A DNA stretch of 64,000 bases from an uncultured Clostridia bacterium (GTDB taxonomy: Bacteria; Bacillota; Clostridia; Christensenellales; Borkfalkiaceae). Below the pieces are notes generated by a model. The model did no database searches. It saw only the letters and a program-made list of their open reading frames with translations, and was not told the DNA's origin. The DNA lies in the NCBI GenBank assembly GCA_944340905.1, contig CALVLT010000002.1, positions 41,476 to 105,475 on the forward strand. Reading direction: 5' to 3'. A program made the translations under genes and the position numbers. Shown here in pieces: positions 16,794 through 24,801 of this stretch (positions within the stretch are counted from its first letter, which is position 1; every line of letters begins with the position of its first letter).

Positions 16794-16873
16794 CATGTAT
16801 TTCCTGTTATAAAACGCCGCCGCGCCGCCCGCAGGCGGGCAGAGCAATAACATTTCAGAGAGGATATGAACGT

Positions 16874-17932
16874 ATGAAACAGAGAAACATTCTTCCGGCA
16901 AGCATTTTGATGACCGGCGTCTGCATTGCCGCAACTCTCGGCGTATCCGTCTTTTTCCTGTACATGCTCTTCTCAACGACAGATAAAAATTCCGCCTGGC
17001 GGGCGCTGGCGGGCGTTCCCGTATTCGGAAACCCCCTTCTGTGCATATTGGCTTACTTTATCTTTTGCATCGTCACGTGTGTAATGCTGATACGGCTTTC
17101 CGAAACTGTTGCGCGCGCACACAGCGGCATCGACGAACGCCCCATCTATTTCTCGCTGATCGGCGACGTGGCAGGGCTGTTTGCCGCAATTTATCTGCTC
17201 GCCGGACCGGAATTGGGCATGGCAGCGGGGATGATATTGTGTGTGCTCGTTCCGGCAAACAGTGCCCTTCGCCTTGCCTGTCTGATACACGTCGGAAATC
17301 TGCGCAGACAGCGGGAAGCCGAGGGCGTATATTCCCTGTCAAGAGCGATTGAAAAGAGCGTTGTATTCCCGCGCATCATCCATAAAAAACTTTTGCTTGC
17401 ATTGGCGGTAACGGGATTTGCCTGCATCGGCGTCTCCCTTGCCGCATTCACCCTCTTTATTCGTGCGTTTACCATGCATGACGATTTTATATTCTTATTA
17501 TATCTCTTCCTGGAAGGAGCCTTCCTTGCCCATGCGGATATCTGTTTCGGCTGCATTCTTTATCATTGCATCCGCGGCATCCGCATTCTCTCCGGAAAAA
17601 AATTCTACCGCGTTACGGAACCGTGGCAGCAGGCTCTGATCGTGGAGGGCTACTGCGGAGCGGTCGGATATGGATCTCTTCTTTCGCTTTCGCAAGCGCT
17701 TTCGCAAAGTTCAGCCGTGTTTCCCGTTGCCATTGCCGCCGTTGCGGTCTGGGCGCTGCACTTTTTGCTGGCGCTTGCCTATACCATCGTTTTGATGCGC
17801 ATGAGAAAGTCCGCGCAAAAGGCACCGCCCGCTGACGCCCCGCCGCGCGAAATTTCCGAAAACAATGGCGCCCCCGAAACTTCCGTTTCGGCCGATACAC
17901 TCGAGAACAACCACAAAGGAGAGAGTGTATGA
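16874..17932 (+). CDS. Multi-pass membrane protein of unknown function (cluster gene B)
   Basis: 352 residues with about eight hydrophobic segments spread over residues 8-305 and a short charged tail. No recognised domain. The last 20 residues copy those of gene A. GAGAGGA stands 9 nt before the ATG at 16874. The stop codon overlaps the ATG of gene C (ATGA), as in the A/deletion-derivative pair, showing that the A and B units share a duplicated end. Confidence 0.72.
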   Translation: MKQRNILPASILMTGVCIAATLGVSVFFLYMLFSTTDKNSAWRALAGVPVFGNPLLCILAYFIFCIVTCVMLIRLSETVARAHSGIDERPIYFSLIGDVAGLFAAIYLLAGPELGMAAGMILCVLVPANSALRLACLIHVGNLRRQREAEGVYSLSRAIEKSVVFPRIIHKKLLLALAVTGFACIGVSLAAFTLFIRAFTMHDDFIFLLYLFLEGAFLAHADICFGCILYHCIRGIRILSGKKFYRVTEPWQQALIVEGYCGAVGYGSLLSLSQALSQSSAVFPVAIAAVAVWALHFLLALAYTIVLMRMRKSAQKAPPADAPPREISENNGAPETSVSADTLENNHKGESV

Positions 17933-18852
17933 AAAAACTGATCACGGCAAGCATTGTGCTGCATGTCGTCACCATGGTGATGACGGCGGCGTCCTATCTC
18001 TGTTTCGGGATAGGACTGCAAAGTCAGGAGGACCGCCTCTCCTTCCCCACGCCCCTCATGGCGGTGCTCGCGGCGGCAGGCGCCGTCTATATCGCGGACA
18101 TCGTATTGCTCGCCCTGACGGGCAGGCGCGGGAACGTGACCGAGCGCAAAACAGGGGTCTTGTATGCCTCCCTCCTTGCCGATGCCGCCATTGCACTGTG
18201 CGTCATGCCCCTGTCCCGCCTTGATACGGCGGCCATCTACGCCCTTGTCGGCGTGACGGCTGCCGCGATTCTGGCGACCGCCGTCCTCCGTTGCGTATGT
18301 GCCGCAGAATTCAAACGCAGCATTGCCGCCCCGCACGGTGCGCCCGTCCTCCCCGCCGGAGAAAAACAGCTTGCGCTCGTCACCGCCTGCATGGGGCTGA
18401 TCGCCATTCTGATAGGCGTCGCCTTCCTCTGCGTGCTCTTTTTATACTCCTACCCCTCCATGTTCCTGCCTGTCGATCAGGAACCGACCATCGGCAGAAC
18501 GGACGGCGATCCGTGGGGCTCATTCCTTGCGTTCCTCATGTTCTTCGGCGGCGTGCCCACCCTGCTTATCATGCTGAGTATGAGCATCTCCTTTGCTTAT
18601 TTTCTGCGCAGAGCGGGCAATGGAAACACCCAGCTCGGTCTCTCCGTTGCCGCCGCGTGCATGAACGCATTTCTTCTGTTCAACGGTGTGTATTTGCTGT
18701 TCCTGAATCCGACGCATATCCTGCTTTATGTCGTAGGCATCCTCTATTTTGCTTCGACCGTTGCCGCCTGCGTTCTGGGCATCATGTGCGGCGCGCGCAT
18801 CAAGGCTCCGAAAAAGATCGCCCCGCCGCCCGTATTCCCCGAACTGCAATAA
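17929..18852 (+). CDS. Multi-pass membrane protein of unknown function (cluster gene C)
   Basis: 307 residues, about seven to eight hydrophobic segments, ending in the soluble tail GARIKAPKKIAPPPVFPELQ. No known family recognised. It is the intact parent of the 44-codon derivative at 16629-16763. Together with A and B it forms one plus-strand unit behind the promoter at 16030-16058, interrupted by the duplicated terminator at 16766. Confidence 0.74.
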   Translation: MKKLITASIVLHVVTMVMTAASYLCFGIGLQSQEDRLSFPTPLMAVLAAAGAVYIADIVLLALTGRRGNVTERKTGVLYASLLADAAIALCVMPLSRLDTAAIYALVGVTAAAILATAVLRCVCAAEFKRSIAAPHGAPVLPAGEKQLALVTACMGLIAILIGVAFLCVLFLYSYPSMFLPVDQEPTIGRTDGDPWGSFLAFLMFFGGVPTLLIMLSMSISFAYFLRRAGNGNTQLGLSVAAACMNAFLLFNGVYLLFLNPTHILLYVVGILYFASTVAACVLGIMCGARIKAPKKIAPPPVFPELQ

Positions 18853-18855
18853 AAA

Positions 18856-18881
18856 ACAGAGGCCGCGCGCCTCTGCTTTTC
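18856..18881 (+). terminator. Terminator of the membrane-protein cluster
   Basis: CAGAGGC / GCCTCTG stem with loop CGCGC and a CTTTT run, immediately after gene C. Confidence 0.87.
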
Positions 18882-18904
18882 GCGTATATTTCCTGTTATA
18901 AAAC

Positions 18905-18939
18905 GCCGCCGCGCCGCCCGAACAGGGCGGCGCGGCGGC
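18905..18939 (-). terminator. Terminator of corA-fmdB
   Basis: 15-bp perfect GC stem (18905-18919 with 18925-18939) and 5-nt loop, followed on the minus strand by GTTTTAT. The first half of this stem also occurs after the duplicated unit at 16807. Confidence 0.85.
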
Positions 18940-18955
18940 AATCTGCATGGAACCG

Positions 18956-19153
18956 TTACTTGCAGCCCGAGCAGGTGGCGCAGTGTCCCGAACATTTTTT
19001 GACGGGTTTGCCCGTTGCGGAGAACACCTCGCCCGCCCACTCGCGCGCCGCCTGCGCGCCGCAGACGGGGCAGCGCACGGCCTCGTCGTACCTTGCGACA
19101 AGCTCGTCGAACTGATTTCCGCACTGCGGACAACGATACTGCAAAACAGGCAT
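18956..19153 (-). CDS. FmdB-family zinc ribbon protein
   Basis: 65 residues. CPQCG and CPVCG form a zinc ribbon of the FmdB type (residues 8-31), and the C-terminus is a second Cys-rich stretch, CSGHCATCSGCK. Small proteins of this kind are widespread and mostly uncharacterised. The start at 19153 (MPVLQYRCPQC) is the family's usual one. It follows corA by 14 nt and probably shares its transcript. Confidence 0.86.
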   Translation of the reverse strand: MPVLQYRCPQCGNQFDELVARYDEAVRCPVCGAQAAREWAGEVFSATGKPVKKCSGHCATCSGCK

Positions 19154-19167
19154 ACTTCCCTCCCGCC

Positions 19168-20169
19168 CTAATCGCGGCGGTCGTCGCGGGCATGCCGCCC
19201 GCGCCCGCGTTTGATATGCCTGGGCGTTTTGATGCGAATGGAATTGGTGGAACGGATGACAAAGAACGAAACGATCGCCGTGATGATTGCAGAAATGCCG
19301 ATGACCAGCCAGAATCCCCACGAAAGGCCCGCAAACGGAACGGGCACGTTCATGCCCCACAAACTTGCAATGAGCGTGGGCACGGAGATGACGAGCGTGA
19401 TGACCGAGAGCAGCTTCATGACCACGTTCAGGTTGTTGGAGATGACGGAGGCATAGGCGTCCATCGTACCCGAGAGGATGTCGCGGTAGATATTACACAT
19501 CTCCATTGCCTGGCGCGTCTCGATGACGACGTCGTCGAACAAATCCTTGTAGTCCTCGTTCCCCGAAATGGAGGGAAAGCGCTCGAGCTTGTTGTAGACG
19601 TTCAGGTTTGCGCTCAGCGAAGTGGAGAAGTAGACGAGGGAATTCTCGATGCCCAGCAGCTGGATCAGCTCCTGATTCTTCATGGAGCGGTGCAGTTCCG
19701 CCTGCAGGCGCAGCGATTTTTTATCGAGCTGGCGCAGGTTGGACAAAAACCGCTTGGCATTGCCCATCATGAAATTGAGAATGAAGTAGACGGGCTTTGC
19801 CGTATCGACAATGATACGGTTGCTGATAAAGTCGCCCAGCACGGAATTGCCGCGCAGGGAGACGGTGACAATGCACTTGTCATTGTGGATGAGCGCGAGA
19901 GGAATGGTCTCATAGACGTCCCCCTCGTCGGTATCGCTGATGGTGGGCGTATCCAGAAGGCACAGGAGCGCCCCCTCGTCCCGCTCCACACGCGCGGCCT
20001 CCTCCTCATCGAGGGCGGCGCGGAGCATTTCCTCGGGCACGCCCGTCATGGCACAGGCGTCCTCCAGTTCGTCGTCCGTCGGATTGACAAGGTCCACCCA
20101 GCATTGCTGCTCGAATGCCTCGAGACGGTCGATCTTGCCATCTTCCTGCGTCTTGAAAAATTTCAGCAT
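19168..20169 (-). CDS. corA: CorA-family divalent metal transporter
   Basis: Magnesium (or cobalt/nickel) channel of the inner membrane. 333 residues: a cytoplasmic alpha/beta and long-helix domain, then two membrane helices near the C-terminus with the selectivity motif GMN (SLWGMNVPVPF) between them, and a basic tail (KTPRHIKRGRGRHARDDRRD). The gene is preceded by a long leader (about 225 nt) with a short reading frame and an intrinsic terminator, so expression is probably controlled by attenuation. Confidence 0.93.
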   Translation of the reverse strand: MLKFFKTQEDGKIDRLEAFEQQCWVDLVNPTDDELEDACAMTGVPEEMLRAALDEEEAARVERDEGALLCLLDTPTISDTDEGDVYETIPLALIHNDKCIVTVSLRGNSVLGDFISNRIIVDTAKPVYFILNFMMGNAKRFLSNLRQLDKKSLRLQAELHRSMKNQELIQLLGIENSLVYFSTSLSANLNVYNKLERFPSISGNEDYKDLFDDVVIETRQAMEMCNIYRDILSGTMDAYASVISNNLNVVMKLLSVITLVISVPTLIASLWGMNVPVPFAGLSWGFWLVIGISAIITAIVSFFVIRSTNSIRIKTPRHIKRGRGRHARDDRRD

Positions 20170-20248
20170 GGCACTTCCTCACGAAAACAGATTGGGTCAG
20201 ATGCGTCTGAGTTATCCGAAAACGGGCACCGCGCCCCTTCCGGACAAC

Positions 20249-20279
20249 AAAAAAACGCACGGGAAAAAACGCCGTGCGC
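20249..20279 (-). terminator. Attenuator-type terminator in the corA leader
   Basis: On the minus strand CGCACGG / CCGTGCG forms a stem with a T-rich loop, followed by seven T (20255-20249). It lies about 80 nt before the corA start and after the promoter, so it can only regulate corA. Confidence 0.75.
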
Positions 20280-20310
20280 CCAATTTCGTGTTTCCGCAGA
20301 GGAAATCAGA

Positions 20311-20367
20311 TCAGGTCACACGGACAGGATTGTTCGCAACGCATCGGTTGTTTGGCGCAGCGTCCAT
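20311..20367 (-). CDS. Candidate leader peptide upstream of corA
   Basis: An 18-codon frame, MDAAPNNRCVANNPVRVT, with AAAGGAG 6 nt before its ATG. It lies between the promoter and the terminator of the corA leader, the position of the leader peptides that control magnesium transporters in enteric bacteria. Coding is suggested only by the good ribosome site and position. Confidence 0.45.
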   Translation of the reverse strand: MDAAPNNRCVANNPVRVT

Positions 20368-20399
20368 CTTCCGCTCCTTTGACCATAACGGTCTATTCC

Positions 20400-20428
20400 A
20401 TTATAACCCCTGCCGGACATTTTGGCAA
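20400..20428 (-). promoter_or_regulatory. Sigma-A promoter of corA-fmdB
   Basis: TTGCCA (20428-20423), 17-nt spacer, TATAAT (20405-20400). The transcript would start near 20393, leaving a leader of about 225 nt. Confidence 0.8.
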
Positions 20429-20464
20429 CTGTTTTCACGAAAATTTTTACAGCGGATATGCAGA

Positions 20465-20580
20465 GAATTCCTGCCGTGACGGAAGGAGTTGATCCCCCCG
20501 ACGCTGCGCGCCACCCCCTTAAAGCCCTTTGGGCGTTAAAGGGGGCAAACCCCTCATTCGTCAGGCTCGCAGGCTCGCCT
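20465..20580. repeat. Repeat island 3, left part
   Basis: Module GTGACGGAAGGAGTTGATCC and the TTAAAGCCCTTTGGGCGTTAAAGG block, shared with 24.7, 33.6 and 61.5 kb. No gene. Confidence 0.8.
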
Positions 20581-20743
20581 GACACCGTCTTGGCGGCACC
20601 AAGGAAGAGTGCCGCCTACTTCGGCTACGCTCGTGCGCCGCTCCGCGTCGGGCGGGCACGAAATCGCCGCTGAGATGGCGATTTCTCAGTTCGCCATGCG
20701 CGCACAGCGCACTGCGCTGATGCGCATAACGCATGGCTCACCC
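20581..20743 (-). ncRNA. Structured RNA-like repeat, family B copy 2
   Basis: Read on the minus strand: first stem GCCATGCG / CGCATGGC with an inner CAGCGCA / TGCGCTG stem, the GAACTGA linker, a second stem GAAATCGCC / GGCGATTTC, and a third stem GGCGGCAC / GTGCCGCC. Compared with 27961-28088 the third stem has changed on both sides (GC to AC with GC to GT), keeping the pairing. Confidence 0.55.
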
Positions 20744-20781
20744 CCAAGGGGAAGGCTTAACCGCGTTCCGCTTTCAGGTGT

Positions 20782-21084
20782 TCATCCCCTCTGCTCGCCG
20801 TCGCCGGCGGACGGCGCGTCGGCGGAGACAGGCAGCATAATTTCACGGCTGCGTAAAAGGATCGAGATGTCACGCAGATTTTGTGCCATATCCCGCAACT
20901 CCCTGTCGATCCGCGCCCCATCGAATTGCCCGACCGCTCCCGCACAGTAGCGCGGGCATACGTCTGCCTTGTTCCGCAGCCGTCTGATCGTGCGCGTATG
21001 CAGGCAGGTGCCGTAGTCCGCCCCCATCAGCCGCGCCTTGTGGATAAAGTACAATCTGTCATAAAATTTGCAGTCGCACAGCAA
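20782..21084 (-). CDS. Small Cys-containing protein of unknown function, doubtful start
   Basis: A 100-codon frame read from the TTG at 21084 (or the ATG at 21027): LLCDCKFYDRLYFIHKARL, then a helical part with LRNKADVCPRYCAG. A good ribosome site and ATG lie just upstream (AGGAGATATTGAA, ATG at about 21094) but in another frame that stops after 22 codons. Either the start is TTG or a one-base frameshift has broken the gene. It runs away from the xre gene at 21191 and may be controlled by it. Confidence 0.4.
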   Translation of the reverse strand: MLCDCKFYDRLYFIHKARLMGADYGTCLHTRTIRRLRNKADVCPRYCAGAVGQFDGARIDRELRDMAQNLRDISILLRSREIMLPVSADAPSAGDGEQRG

Positions 21085-21129
21085 TGTTGTTCCATTTCAA
21101 TATCTCCTCATTTTTTATCATATAACAAT

Positions 21130-21149
21130 TATAATGTAAGACATGTCTT
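21130..21149. promoter_or_regulatory. -10 box and perfect palindrome before the xre gene
   Basis: TATAAT (21130-21135) followed at once by the 12-bp perfect palindrome AAGACATGTCTT (21138-21149). The palindrome covers the likely transcript start and is a good candidate operator for the adjacent regulator. Confidence 0.5.
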
Positions 21150-21190
21150 TCGTCAATGATTTTTTGTATGATTTATCTTATAATTGCGAT

Positions 21191-21436
21191 ATGAAAAATA
21201 AATTTTCCGTTCGCTTAAGCGAATATATTGTATCTACAGGACTGAGCAAACGCAAATTTGCAGAATCTGTTGGCGTTTCTGCCATGAGCATTTCTGATTG
21301 GACAAACGGTAAAATACAACCCAATGCCGAAAGCATTTACTTGATCTGTAAGACATATCATATTAGCGCGGACTATTTACTTGGTTTAATAGACGAGCCT
21401 CTTTTTACTTGCCAACGGGAACAGAATACGATATAA
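21191..21436 (+). CDS. XRE-family transcriptional regulator
   Basis: 81 residues forming one helix-turn-helix domain: LSKRKFAESVGVSAMSISDWTNGKIQPNAESIYLICKTYHISADYLLGL is the typical XRE pattern including the usual ending. The gene is AT-rich relative to its surroundings. No Shine-Dalgarno sequence precedes the ATG at 21191, but TATAAT ends 6 nt before it (21179-21184), so a leaderless mRNA is possible. A longer start at 21143 would include the palindrome in the coding region. Confidence 0.85.
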   Translation: MKNKFSVRLSEYIVSTGLSKRKFAESVGVSAMSISDWTNGKIQPNAESIYLICKTYHISADYLLGLIDEPLFTCQREQNTI

Positions 21437-21437
21437 T
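21409..21437 (+). promoter_or_regulatory. Sigma-A promoter of glyS, inside the end of the xre gene
   Basis: TTGCCA (21409-21414), 17-nt spacer, TATAAT (21432-21437). The leader is only about 25 nt, so no T-box fits. Confidence 0.8.
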
Positions 21438-21469
21438 ATTCGGGAAAATTCTTGAACAAGGACACGGTT

Positions 21470-22846
21470 ATGGCAAATAAAGCGGTCACGATGGATAAAC
21501 TCGTTGCGCTGTGCAAGGCGCGCGGCATCATTTTCCCCGGCAGCGAAATTTACGGCGGCATGGGCAACACCTGGGACTACGGTCCCGTGGGCGTGGAGAT
21601 CAAGAACAATTTGAAGCGCGCCTGGTGGAAACGCTTTGTGCAGGAGAGCGACAATTCCTACGGCGTGGACGCCGCCATTTTAATGAACGCGCGCGTCTGG
21701 GAGGCGAGCGGGCACACGGCAAGCTTTTCCGACCCCAAGATGGACTGCAAAAACTGCAAGAGCCGCCACCGCGCGGACAATCTGATCGAGGCGCACTCCA
21801 AGGGCAAGGTCAATCCCGACCTGATGAGCAACGAGGAGATGGAGGCTTACATCAACGAGCACCACGTCTGCTGCCCCGTGTGCGGCAAGTGCGACTGGAC
21901 GCCCATACGCACCTTCAACCTGATGTTCGAGACCAGCCGCGGCGTGACGGACGAGAGCCAGAACAAAATTTACCTGCGCCCCGAGACGGCACAGGGCGAG
22001 TTCGTCAACTTTCTGAACGTGCAGCGCACGACGCGCGCCAAGGTCCCCTTCGGCATCGCGCAGATCGGCAAGGCGTTCCGCAACGAGATTACGCCCGGCA
22101 ACTTCATCTTCCGCACCATCGAATTCGAGCAGATGGAGCACCAGTGGTTCTGCAAGGAGGGCACGGACAGCGAATACTATGCCCAGTTCAAGGAAAAGGC
22201 GTGGCAGTTCCTGCTGGACATCGGCTTTGACCCCGCGCACCTCAGATTTCACGACCACGACAAGCTCGCCCACTACGCCAAGGAGGCGTGCGACATTCAA
22301 TACGAATTCCCGATGGGCTGGAACGAGCTCAACGGCATCCACAACCGCACCGACTACGACCTCTCCCGCCACCAGGAATATTCGGGCAAGACGCTCACCT
22401 ACGTCGATCCCGTCAGCGGCGAGCGCTACATTCCCTATGTCATCGAGTACTCCATCGGCGCGGACCGCCTGATGCTGGCGGTGCTCTCCGAGGCTTACGA
22501 CGAGGAGACGCTGGAAAACGGCGAAGTGCGCACCGTTCTGCACTTCCACCCCGCCATCGCGGCGTACAAGGCGGCGGTACTGCCCCTGCAAAAGAACCTT
22601 GCCGAACCCGCAAAGGAGATCTGGAACAAGCTCAAAAAGCACTTCCCCGTCACCTATGACGAGGCGGGTTCCATCGGCAAGCGCTACCGCAGACAGGACG
22701 AGATCGGCACCCCCTACTGCCTGACCGTCGACTTTACGACGCTCGAGGACGGCACCGTGACCGTGCGCGACAGGGACAGCATGGAACAGACCCGCATGAC
22801 GCCCGAGCAGGCGATCGCCTTCCTCACCGAAAAGTGCACATTCTGA
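21470..22846 (+). CDS. glyS: Glycyl-tRNA synthetase, single-chain type
   Basis: Class II synthetase of the alpha2 (glyQS-independent) type. 458 residues, normal length. Seen: GSEIYGGMGNTWDYGPVG near the start, two Cys pairs (CKNCKSRH and CPVCGKCDW) of the insertion domain, FNLMFETSRG, motif 2 around GKAFRNEITPGNFIFRTIEFEQMEHQWF, and motif 3 with EYSIGADRLMLAV. Start at 21470 is supported by AAGGA 7 nt upstream. Own promoter and terminator. Confidence 0.95.
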   Translation: MANKAVTMDKLVALCKARGIIFPGSEIYGGMGNTWDYGPVGVEIKNNLKRAWWKRFVQESDNSYGVDAAILMNARVWEASGHTASFSDPKMDCKNCKSRHRADNLIEAHSKGKVNPDLMSNEEMEAYINEHHVCCPVCGKCDWTPIRTFNLMFETSRGVTDESQNKIYLRPETAQGEFVNFLNVQRTTRAKVPFGIAQIGKAFRNEITPGNFIFRTIEFEQMEHQWFCKEGTDSEYYAQFKEKAWQFLLDIGFDPAHLRFHDHDKLAHYAKEACDIQYEFPMGWNELNGIHNRTDYDLSRHQEYSGKTLTYVDPVSGERYIPYVIEYSIGADRLMLAVLSEAYDEETLENGEVRTVLHFHPAIAAYKAAVLPLQKNLAEPAKEIWNKLKKHFPVTYDEAGSIGKRYRRQDEIGTPYCLTVDFTTLEDGTVTVRDRDSMEQTRMTPEQAIAFLTEKCTF

Positions 22847-22857
22847 ACGATCGGACC

Positions 22858-22896
22858 GTTCCCCGCCGCCTGTGGCCGCGGGGAACTTTCTTTTTT
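22858..22896 (+). terminator. Terminator of glyS
   Basis: GTTCCCCGC / GCGGGGAAC stem followed by TTTCTTTTTT. Confidence 0.92.
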
Positions 22897-22959
22897 GCCG
22901 GCATCTGTTGAGTTCATGAACAAGGTCATATTTTTTTATGACAAAATTTGCATAAAACA

Positions 22960-22988
22960 TTGCATTTTATGCGCAGATACGCTATAAT
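22960..22988 (+). promoter_or_regulatory. Sigma-A promoter of the glycosyltransferase
   Basis: TTGCAT (22960-22965), 17-nt spacer, TATAAT (22983-22988). Confidence 0.78.
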
Positions 22989-23022
22989 TGTAAAAAGCTG
23001 AATGGAACCGGAGGCTCGTCTT

Positions 23023-24378
23023 ATGACGATGTTTGACGCCTTTCTCATTGCATATATCGTCGTTGCCGTCGTTGCGGTCATTGCCTATCTGCCGCGGCTG
23101 GTCGGCTTTTGCTATGCCTTTCAAAAACCGCCCTATAAGAAAGCGGAGAAAAAGCGCAGGATCGCCATCATCATTCCGGCGCGCAACGAGAGCGCGGTCA
23201 TCGGCGATCTGTTCGCCTCCATCGCACGGCAGGACTACGACGGGGAGTTCGACGTCAACGTCATCGTCAAGGACGAGAACGACCCCACCATCGCGCTCGC
23301 ACAGAAGATCGGCGCAAAGGTATTTATCGTGCCCGGTCAGACCTGCAAGGGAGACGCGCTGGACGGCTTTTTCAAGGCGCTCCCGCACGAGGATTTTATG
23401 CGCTGCGACGCCTTCGTCATCGTGGATGCGGACGGCGTGCTCTCCCCCTCCTATGTGCGTGAACTCAACAACGCGCTCGAATGGGACTATGACATCTACC
23501 TCACGCGCAAGTATATGAAGAACGGGCTGGGGGACAGGGACAAGCGCACCGTATTTTCCAACAACGCCGCGCTCACGTGGGCGATGCTCGACGACCTTGG
23601 CAACCGCTACCGCACGGCAAAGGACATTCCGCTGACGATGTGCGGGCAGGGCATGATGCTGCGCCGCTCGCTCATCGAAACGCTGGGCGGCTGGCCCTAC
23701 CGCACGCTGACGGAGGACTACGAGCTGCGGCTGGACAGCGTTCTAAAGGGATTCAAGTCCATGTACTGGCCGTATGCCGTACTCTACACCGAGGAGGCGC
23801 CCAGCCACAGAGACAACTACAACCGCCGCATGCGCTGGGTCATGGGATACATGCAAGGCGACGAAAAATACAAAGAACAGATCAAGGCACAAGCAAAGAA
23901 ACGGGGCAAGATGAGCAAGGCGGAATACGACTGTCTGTACGGCATCTATCCGCTGGCACTGTTCGCAGCCATCTCCATCTTTACCATCGTTGCAGGCATT
24001 GTGCTCGCAATCGGGTATGCCTTCGGCGGTGCGGCGGAGCTGATGATGAAGAGCATCTGCTTTCTCATCGTTCTGCCGTTTGCCGTCATGTACGTGCTGC
24101 TGTTCACCTACAACATTCTGGCGATGTCGGCGAGCTGGGAGGCGTTCACCATGCTCTCCACGGGCGAGAAGGCGGCGACGCTGCTCATCTCCCCCTTCTA
24201 TCTTTTAGAGTATATCCCCATCTATATCGTCGGATTCTTCCGCCTCAAGCGCAAGGCGAAACTCACCTGGGAGGCGAGCGAACGCCAGCAGTACGACCAC
24301 GCCGCCGAACATGCCGAACAGGTAGCAAAGACGGAACAGGACAGGCAGGAGCAGGACAAAGAAGATGCGGACGAATGA
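23023..24378 (+). CDS. Membrane glycosyltransferase family 2
   Basis: 451 residues. An N-terminal membrane helix (about 5-28) is followed by a GT-A domain: IAIIIPARNESAVIGDL, the metal-binding VDADGVL, and the processive-enzyme motif RRMRW (NYNRRMRWVMGYMQG). Three or four further helices lie at about 310-410, then a charged tail rich in Gln, Glu and Asp. Layout matches synthases that extend and export a polysaccharide; the sugar is unknown. Start chosen for GGAGG 8 nt upstream. Single-gene unit. Confidence 0.88.
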   Translation: MTMFDAFLIAYIVVAVVAVIAYLPRLVGFCYAFQKPPYKKAEKKRRIAIIIPARNESAVIGDLFASIARQDYDGEFDVNVIVKDENDPTIALAQKIGAKVFIVPGQTCKGDALDGFFKALPHEDFMRCDAFVIVDADGVLSPSYVRELNNALEWDYDIYLTRKYMKNGLGDRDKRTVFSNNAALTWAMLDDLGNRYRTAKDIPLTMCGQGMMLRRSLIETLGGWPYRTLTEDYELRLDSVLKGFKSMYWPYAVLYTEEAPSHRDNYNRRMRWVMGYMQGDEKYKEQIKAQAKKRGKMSKAEYDCLYGIYPLALFAAISIFTIVAGIVLAIGYAFGGAAELMMKSICFLIVLPFAVMYVLLFTYNILAMSASWEAFTMLSTGEKAATLLISPFYLLEYIPIYIVGFFRLKRKAKLTWEASERQQYDHAAEHAEQVAKTEQDRQEQDKEDADE

Positions 24379-24394
24379 CGATGCCGCACAATAT

Positions 24395-24435
24395 AAAACC
24401 CCGCGCCCGAGATGCTCTCGGGCGCGGGGTTTTTA
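24395..24435 (+). terminator. Terminator of the glycosyltransferase gene
   Basis: AAACCCCGCGCCCGAG / CTCGGGCGCGGGGTTT perfect 16-bp stem, then TTT. Confidence 0.93.
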
Positions 24436-24439
24436 CGAG

Positions 24440-24790
24440 GTAATTCGTCATTCTGAGCGGAACGAAGTGGAGCGCCCGATGCGAGGAAAAATACCCGCTT
24501 GCGGGAGTATTTTGACGATGCAGCGCACAAGGCGTAGCCGCTGTAAGAATCCCCTCGCAGAATCCCAATCCCCCCTGTCCTGCGGACATCCCCCCTTAAA
24601 ACAAGTATTAAGGGGGGCAAAAAAGGCTCCCTCCTTGAGGGAGCTGTCACAAAGTGACTGAAGGAGTTCTCGCCCCCCTTAACGCCCAAAGGGCTTTAAG
24701 GGGGGTGTCACGAAGTGACGGGGGGATTTACTCCTTCCGTCACGGCTTGCGCCGTGCCTCCTCCCTCCAAGAGGGAGGCATTCCGCATCC
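24440..24790. repeat. Repeat island 4
   Basis: Gene-free mosaic: GAGCGGAACGAAGTGGAGCG, ATACCCGCTTGCGGGAGTAT hairpin (also 41.2 kb), GAATCCCCTCGCAGAAT, the CCCCCCTGTCC module, GGCTCCCTCCTTGAGGGAGC hairpin with AGTGACTGAAGGAG, the TTAACGCC...TTTAAGGGGGG module and TACTCCTTCCGTCACGGC (as at 148). It shows all main modules in one place. Confidence 0.82.
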
Positions 24791-24801
24791 TCTCACCGTA
24801 T

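Noticed and set aside
20170-20400. M-box or NiCo riboswitch before corA
   Set aside because: The leader lacks the conserved sequences I know for either class; only an unassigned leader with terminator is claimed.
21437-21470. T-box for glyS
   Set aside because: Only about 30 nt lie between the -10 box and the start; no T-box core sequence.
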